A stretch of DNA of 64,000 nucleotides from Notospermus geniculatus. Taxonomy: Eukaryota > Nemertea > Pilidiophora > Heteronemertea > Lineidae. Shown here one piece after another: positions 58,201 through 64,000 of this stretch. A program made the translations under genes and the position numbers. Position 1 is the stretch's first letter. Every line of letters begins with the position of its first letter. Below the pieces are notes generated by a model, which made no database searches, had not been told where the DNA came from, and saw only the letters and a program-made list of their open reading frames with translations. Where the stretch lies: contig NMRB01002490.1 in the NCBI GenBank assembly GCA_002633025.1, forward strand, positions 3,251-67,250, given 5' to 3'.

Positions 58201-61200
58201 TGTCGGAAAGTACTAAGTCATGTGGAGGATGTGTCAGGACGTTTTTTATACCCAACCCCCGAGTGACCGAGGAGGGGTTAGCATTTTGGGGGCTCTGTAA
58301 AATATTTCCTTTGCTGAATTATCGAACCTGAACTTTGTTTCACAATCAGACACTATGAATACCAATATTTACTTTGATTTTGATTGCCGGGAATATATTT
58401 CTGCTGAAAATCAACGAAAAAAATATTTAGAAATGAATAAACTGACCAATCTATGTCTATTCTCCCGACCACGGTCAGTATACGCAGAGGAAAAATCGTG
58501 CAAGCGCGATTCCTTGTATACGCGAATAGCGTGCACAGTTCCTCGTATAGGGCTATGTAATCCGCTCTTGGAAATAAACTTGTTCGTTTCCTAGTATACG
58601 CGTGCATTACGAAACGTGCACCAAATACCGAATACCGTATACTTCTATGTACAGGAAGCCTAAGAGGACAAAGCAGATTCGGACAAATAACATGGAATTG
58701 ACCGGGCTGACGTCATTCGGGCGGTTCGCTATACCAGTTGTGGGAAAACTGCGTTTATAAACCTAGAGGGTTAATGTTTATGGTTTAAGGGAATGAAATT
58801 GACCACCCTTACTAGTTGACTATGGGTTTACTTGCCATAATTACCAGCCCATTGTGGTCACTGTGTGTGTGAAGTAAGCCCAATTATGTAGTCACAAGGC
58901 ACTTGGCCACCAGCTACACTATGAGAAGGTTACCCTCTGCTGAGCCTACCAGAAGGAACTACTGTATGTATGCTGTACTACACTATTAGATGTAGAAGTC
59001 TGCAACCAGTACAACCCCTGAAGGACGTACCGTTGAAGACATAGGATGGAGTGAGTATTATCTCCCTCTAAAAGACACTTCACACTTTATCACACCGTTC
59101 AGTGGGGGAACTTACTGCTAAATTAATGCGAGCACTTGGGACGTAGATGTCATACCCCAGGGTTTCCGCCAGGATTTTTTTCCAGGGTACGACCTGGGGG
59201 GGGGGGGNTAATAATGGCCTCCAGAGTCATTTTTTACACTCCAAAATGCAAAATTACTCTTCCTTCTGCATGAAAGTTGCATTTGAAATGTAACAATTTT
59301 AGGAAAAACATTACTGAAGTGATTTTTTTCAGGGTACTATATCGTACCCTCAAATTTCTTTAGGGTACTATATTTGTACCCAAAGTACCCTCTGGCAGGG
59401 ACCCTGTACCCGTTCAAGTGGTGTAATGATGTCATTTCGTCACATGATGTTGTCGACGTCACCAGACGTCACGAATGACACGACGACAATCTTGGTGATG
59501 TCATGACGTCAAAAGGCCTGAACAGCATTGTTATTTTCGTCAGTATCTTGGTATTTCGAAAACTTTAAGTCATATCAAAATTCAGGCTTGTAAGGACACT
59601 TCTCGGGCCTGTCTGCATGTGCACACCAAGTTTGGGGGTCTTGGAGATCCGTTCGTCAGTCTTGAAGAAAATTGCAAACAAAATAACCCACAAGAAGAGC
59701 GAGGTAAAAACCCCTCTTCTGGGAGGATGGGTAGGTACATGTACATCTGATATGTCTGACTTGTCCTGTATTACATTTTTAAACAGAGTGGTAAAAAGTT
59801 GAACAGGGTGGTAAAATGACCTCTGAATTTTGACCAGGGTGGTACCGCCCTGTGAAACTGGCCTGGCTAGAACACTAATGTGGACTGTCATAGGGGCACA
59901 GAGGAAACATCAATGATGTTCGGGTACGATCCCGAGTCACGCTCATCATTCTTCATGAGACCGCCAAGGCTACTCTCTTTGACAGCGTAGGTTTCTTCCA
60001 ACATGTATCAGTTTCGCCAACTTGTGCCAGAAACTCTCACGTGGAGTGGTATCTGAAGGATTTTAAGAAGAACCTTTGATTTTTGAAAGGATACAACTTT
60101 GTTGTCTTTTTCGGTTATTTCCCTGCTTATCGGGTCGAGCTCAGCCTCCATCTTCCGTTTGTTGGGGGGCACGACCCGCCGACAAAAGTCTGAAAATATA
60201 ATAATGATAAGTACACCGTGTGGTCACACATACTGTGGAATACCAGGCTTATCTGGGCCTTAGGCACTGTGCCATGCCCCTAATAGGGGGCGCCGCTGTT
60301 GTGCCCTTTTTAACACTCCTGGGCGCCATGCCCCCCCCCAAAAAAATCTGTTAGGTCCCATGGCCTCCAACCCTTTGTCATGGTCATATCACCTGGAGTT
60401 ATAAAGAGACCTTTTTAACTGGCAATCTTCTCAAATTCGATTAGTACTAGCAGAAAATATTAAATATCACGAATGAAAAGTGCCCTTTTCAACTTTTGAA
60501 GTGCCCTTTACCACAAAGTTTGCACCATGCCCATCTGAAATCCTAGATATAACCCTGAATACTTTTGAGTGTCAGTGACAACACACCTTGAGGGAGAATC
60601 GTTCACCCCTTCGTCAGCAACGTCTCTTCCTGCTCTTTGTCTCTCAATGGCTTTCACTTTAGAAGATCTTCCACTCCACTCCAAATGGTAAAGCAATTTT
60701 CAAGGATGCATCACCTTATCAGCTGATTTACATGAGCAGAGGATAGCTCTCCTCTGAGGGACCTTACAGAGCAGAAGTCAATGTTCTAATGAAGAGTCTT
60801 CCTAAGACACTTCATTAAGTCCCTGTTTTTGGGCAAGTGCAAACGAGTCCAAGCTGATGACTAATTGTGCCATCACACAATACAATTACCCCATAAATAA
60901 ATGGAGGGATTTAACAGATTTTTGACACTGTGGTTTTATTTTAGTCGCCAAAATTGTGTGACATTGATGCACACAGTGGCAACAAGAAGAAAAGATCTTG
61001 GCCTAGTGGTTGTCTTGGCCTGCTGGTTGCTGGTTCTAACAGGGTCAGCGCGTGGGTCTGTCCCCGGCCAGGACATGTATGAGACTCAAAGCTATGGTCC
61101 CTTGTAGTCTGAGTCACGTGTCTATGCCAGGGAAATAAAAGACCCCGCATAGGTGGTTTTTTCACCATATTTTGTTTAAATCCTTCTGGATTTTATTTCC

Positions 61201-63700
61201 AGAAGTGTCACATTTTTTATTATACTTCAAACAGAGGAAGTCAGACCTTTCCCTCTCCGATACCACAGTATTCTTTCTACCATGGCCACACTTTCCTTAT
61301 ATAAATAAGACAGGCTGCCATTATATATAAAATGCCCTACATTTTTCTCACATTTTACTCAATGTGACCCTGAATGTAATGATAACCTTTTCTGTCAGTC
61401 AGTCAGTCAATGAATGAGTGTATGATTCACCCCTTTGATAAATACGATCATAAGGTCTCATTACAAAGTGCAAATGACCATAATTGTCTGAATTGTAATC
61501 AACTAACTCACAAAGCAAAAATTACTTATTTCAAAAGTCGATGGAGTGAAATGACCAGTTCTCTGCAGGATGCTTTCTGTTGGCTCCCCTGACAAGCCTT
61601 TTTAAAACCGAGTGGGAGGTTTCCTCCTACATGTACATGTACAGTTGTGTGGGGGTCTAGGAAAACCCGTTGGAAGTCGCTGAATGATTAACAAGGGCTG
61701 TCAGATTGCCTATGCATTGATCTGCTACTGTTCACCTATTACGTAGTACATTTCAGCTTTTGAAATGTGTGGGTTCACCAAGGACATTAACACTTTCCTC
61801 AAATGCGACATCTGACGGGTTCCGCCTCACAGTCACAGTTGTCAAACTGGAAAATGACTGCCATACATTTACAACTTCCTACATTCCACAATGTTTATAA
61901 ATACTGATAGGCCTGCAGACACGTCTTGACCTATATTCCGACAGTTACCACCAAATCCTTTATGTCAAAGTCCAAAATAACCCAACCACCACCCAGCCAG
62001 TGGAAGGATCTGGGTCCCAGCCAAGTTTCACCAGAAGTGAGCAGTAAAGATCAAGCCAAACCACATGCAGATCAGCTGATCAACAACAGTGTGAGGCATT
62101 TGTCATTCTTCATTGCAAGACTGTTTTGGGGTGGATATGGCAACTAAAAACACAGTGCCTGGGTCCTATCGTTAGAGGTTAATGAAAAGCTTAATAGTGT
62201 GGTGTGCCAAATTCATAATCATGAGAAGTCATGCATGCAAGAGATTTCATAGGAATAAAGCTGCAAGAAAAATATCCCCAGTCTAAAAAGGGCCTACATT
62301 GATCCAGTACTCAAAAGTGTGTACCTCAGAGATGGTGACTTTGATTAATAACAGCTTCAAAATCACACATCATATCTCATGTGAAGTGATTGATTATAGC
62401 AACAAGAAAAATTATTTTGGTCAACTTTTAACCCATTAATTTGAAACAATGGTTTTTTAGATGGCTAGAAATGGTGGAAAAAATAGGATTCATTGTTTTG
62501 TTCTGACAGTGGCTTGAAGACAAGTTCAAAGAAAACACACCAATGCTTAGTTTTGATTTATTGATCCCAGGAAATGAAGCAAAAAGATTCTGTGATTTCT
62601 GGGTGGACTCGTGCTCTGGAAGAGCCAAAACAACTCTTCACTGGGTTTCCAAGTTGATTACCCAATGTGGTTAAGCCTCAAACAGTTTTGCACAACATTC
62701 AACAATAATCCCTTATTTAGGCCTCCCTTCAGAGACAACTTGTTTACTATCATTTACCATGGTCAATGGAGGGAGATGTCCTCATGTCCAGGTCAAACTG
62801 GCCAATATTGTCCCATTCATTGATTCCCCTATGATTCATGAACTGTCATACCAGTTATTGTATAATATGAAGGCGTAATATGAAAGGGCTTATTATAGGC
62901 CTAACCCCCACAGACAGCACTAACAGACATGACAGAATTATGTAAATGGGAAATCAATAAGGTTTTTTCACAGTGGGCACTGCTCTATTCATTGGGAATG
63001 CTGGTCCTTTGTATTGCGAGATTTTGACAATAGGGAATGCTCACAGTGAAAAAAGCCTGATGTTGCATGGTCTTTGACATGGGTAAAAGCCACATGAATG
63101 AATGGTAGTGGCTAGTCTCTGGAGAATTTGTGTGTAGACCAGCGGCCGTATGCATAAAACATCTTAGTGTAAGATTTTCCTTATCTTTTGTTTGGAACAA
63201 TTAAGGGAAATTTTACACTTAAGATGTTTTATGCATACGGCCCCAGGCCTACTCAATGTTCAATGTTATGATTCCCCTTCTTTCATGATTATGTAATATG
63301 TAATATCTATCCCTATGGACTTCCATAGGAGTGCTAACTGCAAGCCAAGCATAACACAGACAGAAATAGATTTGTTTTGGCTCTTCCAGAGCATGAATCC
63401 ACCCACAAATCACAGAATCTTATTGGACCATAGGCCTAGGGCCTAAGTGGATGGGATGGAGGGATTCAGTGGACACTGCCAGTGGCAGTGCACCAGCCTA
63501 CATGTACAATGTATGTGTGCACATTATCACAGTGCAGTGCAGAACAAGTGAAACAATGTATACCTATGTATACACCCTGCGTGCGCATGCAGAGTGCCTG
63601 TGCTGTGCGAGTAGTAGGACATAGACGGCAATAAAACTTCTGCAAAAACACTACTGTTAGGCGTACCTTGGGTCATTTCTCCATCTGATGTATCCCCCAT
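46290..63700 (-). CDS. BFR1-like coiled-coil protein with long acidic C-terminal extension
   Basis: Minus-strand exons: 63700-63667, 60189-60074, 57896-57756, 50222-50121, 49793-49721, 49402-49155, 48785-48652, 48366-48212, 48034-47927 and 47588-46290; at least 803 residues. The start is MGDTSDGEMTQ. Coiled coil follows (DPISREITEKDNKVVSFQ; IRTAKEEKIDNRKVINQQL; LNEERKIVNEIDSLNRSK; a Lys/Glu helix in 49402-49155). Then come an EEKHLCTTLITYLQRYI segment, a KKRRDRQKK-type basic stretch (RNKRRDRQKK) and FAQFSKLNLNAPSNLTEVAV plus SIEQLQGRK. This order matches yeast Bfr1, a polysome- and ER-associated mRNP protein. The 432-residue final exon adds 22-23-residue repeats and acidic runs. The exon ending at 57756 does not join 50222 in phase, and ~30-40 residues seem missing, so one exon is unlocated. 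Confidence 0.75.
47196..47510 (-). repeat. Coding tandem repeat (about 69 bp) in the BFR1-like last exon
   Basis: Four and a part units of 22-23 residues, pattern SSKPDSD-x-TNISSQTGDETESRV. The two central units are almost identical at DNA level, pointing to recent expansion. The repeat is Ser/Asp/Thr-rich and probably disordered. Confidence 0.9.
48420..48625 (-). mobile_element. tRNA-derived SINE, minus orientation, in a BFR1-like intron
   Basis: On the minus strand: box A-like GTGGCACAGTGGAAACAGC and box B-like GAGGTTGCGGGGTCAATCCC, then a body with TTCTCTGGGCAGTCC and a tail CACCCAGTATCG. It fits between the exons at 48366 and 48652. Confidence 0.7.
48911..49030. mobile_element. Hairpin MITE in a BFR1-like intron
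   Basis: Arms GGGTCATATGAATAAAGACC / GTCTTTATTCATATGACC and AAATGCTTTTACTT / AAGTAAAAGCATTT form a nearly perfect stem around a ~45-bp loop. Confidence 0.85.
51384..51522. mobile_element. GGGCC-type hairpin MITE
   Basis: Ends GGGCCATATTCAAAAAGG and CCTTTTTGAATACGGACC are imperfect inverted repeats, with inner arms GACTTAGACG / TCTAAGTC and AACTTCACTAAATGCA / TGCATTTGACAAAGTT. Confidence 0.78.
52320..52815 (-). mobile_element. tRNA-derived SINE split by a later insertion
   Basis: The SINE body (52320-52550, minus strand) is the same family as 18105-18432. Its head continues at 52781-52815 (ATAACCACTAGGCTACCAAGG, the complement of box A). Between them lies a ~212-bp insert (52560-52771) flanked by TTGACAATG at 52551-52559 and 52772-52780, a 9-bp direct repeat. 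Confidence 0.75.
53820..53897 (-). mobile_element. tRNA-like SINE head, minus orientation
   Basis: On the minus strand: box A-like GATAGGGTAGTGCAGTCAC and box B-like GCAGTGGGTTCTGTACCC. A related head lies at about 53640-53720 (minus; GGGCCGTGGGTTCGATACC). A ~45-bp direct repeat with GTGTGCAGCTTTTACCAAAC sits between them (53727 and 53773). Confidence 0.55.
54856..55030 (+). mobile_element. tRNA-derived SINE
   Basis: Box A-like GCCGAGGTGGTCCAGTGG and box B-like GAGGTCACGGGTTCAATC are followed by a body and a tail AATATCACCCAATATTG matching the copy at 7716-7890. The start of the 580-bp duplicated block coincides with this tail. Confidence 0.75.
55017..55597. repeat. ~580-bp block, duplicated at 56341-56868
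   Basis: Both blocks begin CACCCAATATT, TTGATAATCAACTAAAACG and end GCTATGAACTTGGATTCTC. Each holds a GGGCTGGGTTGCACAAAACT hairpin (55093-55254; 56377-56534) followed by an element with ends CAGGGCCGTAGCTAGC and GCTAGCTACGGGCCTG (55267-55513 and the matching part of the second block). The first block has an additional AACGCCCTGGGCGTTT palindromic run at 55043-55090. They are separated by ~745 bp in the BFR1-like intron. Confidence 0.88.
58072..58664. mobile_element. 583-bp TIR element with CTAAG target duplication
   Basis: Element 58077-58659. The terminal ~37 bp (starting GCTTCCTGTACATAGAAG and continuing TATACGGTATTCGGTAT) are perfect inverted repeats at both ends. The flanks CTAAG (58072-58076) and CTAAG (58660-58664) are a 5-bp duplication. 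The interior contains further GTATACG words; no complete transposase is present. Confidence 0.88.
59153..59411. mobile_element. CAGGGTTTCCGCCAGA-family element, copy 3
   Basis: Element 59158-59406 with ends CAGGGTTTCCGCCAGGA and CTGGCAGGGACCCTG. TACCC lies on both sides (59153-59157, 59407-59411). It interrupts the CRE-rich repeat, whose uninterrupted form at 3730-3745 reads GTCATACTCGTTCAGG. Confidence 0.85.
59893..60012 (+). mobile_element. Degraded tRNA-derived SINE
   Basis: Box B-like GATGTTCGGGTACGATCCC at about 59914 is followed by CACGCTCATC and GTAGGTTTCTTCC body words. Box A-like CAGAGGAAACATC is weak. Located 60 bp before the exon at 60074 (minus gene). Confidence 0.45.
61005..61150 (+). 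mobile_element. tRNA-derived SINE fragment
   Basis: Box A-like GGCCTAGTGGTTGTCTTGG and box B-like GCTGGTTCTAACAGGG are followed by GACTCAAAGCTATGGTC-type body. It lies in intron 1 of the BFR1-like gene. Confidence 0.45.
63143..63245. mobile_element. GGCCGTATGCATAAAA hairpin MITE
   Basis: Arms GGCCGTATGCATAAAACATC and GATGTTTTATGCATACGGCC are perfect over 20 bp and continue TTAGTGTAA / TTACACTTAA. The loop is about 40 bp. Confidence 0.88.
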
Positions 63701-64000
63701 CGTTCATTTAACATAAATCCAATAATCGATAAAAACTGCCCACTAGATTCTTTTTAAAACAAGATTTTTGGAGAGCTGAATTCCACAGTGGCATGCGGAA
63801 TCCATGCCCCTGAAAATGATGACAGTGCTGTAAAAAGTAGGTCAAACATGGGCGGTTGGTCTGAAAACTATGTTGATGGTCAAGTTCCTTGAGGCCAGAG
63901 CGTTAGATCATCTAAAAACTAGTTCAGTTCAGTACACATGTAGTTTAGGATCATAATGATGACCAATTTCTTTGTTCAATATCTTTTGATTTCATTTTTT
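63701..64000 (-). promoter_or_regulatory. 5' flank of the BFR1-like gene
   Basis: About 300 bp upstream (minus) of the start codon at 63700. AACGATGG around the start is compatible with initiation. No TATA box or further exon was recognised. Confidence 0.35.

Larger units (their letters stand above)
60190..63666 (-). other. Intron 1 of the BFR1-like gene
   Basis: 3.5 kb between the first two coding exons. It contains the SINE fragment (61005-61150), the hairpin at 63143-63245 and an inverted pair of ~60-bp segments carrying CTGTGATTTCTGGGTGGA / TCCACCCACAAATCACAGAA (about 62580-62630 and 63375-63420). No exon was recognised. Confidence 0.5.

Overview
This is animal nuclear DNA with introns. 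It carries several genes with GT-AG exons, dense short transposable elements, one long run of N (11678-12006) and isolated N bases. The abundance of foldback elements, tRNA-derived SINEs and AGGCCTA-type motifs suggests a marine invertebrate, perhaps a non-vertebrate deuterostome. The species cannot be fixed from the sequence, and protein identities below rest on remembered family patterns rather than a database search.

Layout. (1) 213-9338, plus strand: a complete PRPF3 gene (U4/U6 snRNP protein Prp3) in 11 coding exons whose phases all join (653 aa). (2) 12314-18762, plus strand: the C-terminal ~670 residues of an UNC45 myosin chaperone in 13 exons. Its TPR-encoding 5' end is missing and the assembly gap lies just upstream. 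(3) 22763-22367, minus strand: a complete two-exon ZNF706 gene (74 aa), tail-to-tail with UNC45. (4) 24.4-30.2 kb: a tandem array of three copies, plus a fragment, of an intron-containing gene for a ~224-aa protein with an RFX-like winged helix and a C-terminal Cys cluster. (5) 30381-44.85 kb: a two-copy tandem segmental duplication (7.5 and 6.9 kb) with no convincing gene. Each copy carries a 22-bp minisatellite of RFX X-box-like sites, and the copies differ by clean insertions of foldback elements. (6) 44.84-45.91 kb: a 41-bp minisatellite of ~26 units, two of which also sit at the duplication junction. (7) 63700-46290, minus strand: a BFR1-like coiled-coil gene (ten exons found, at least one missing) with a long acidic C-terminal tail that contains 22-23-residue repeats. 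Its large introns hold SINEs, foldback elements and a duplicated ~580-bp block.

The genes do not form one pathway. PRPF3 is a splicing factor, UNC45 folds myosin, ZNF706 is a small zinc-finger protein and BFR1-like proteins bind polysomal mRNPs. The most unusual juxtaposition is the RFX-like gene array directly beside two minisatellite arrays built on an X-box-like core (GTGACCATGGCAAT). This is a sequence coincidence that deserves testing, not a demonstrated system.

Mobile DNA is the other theme. At least five foldback or TIR families can be separated, several with target-site duplications visible by eye, and one with an empty site provided by the sister copy of the segmental duplication.
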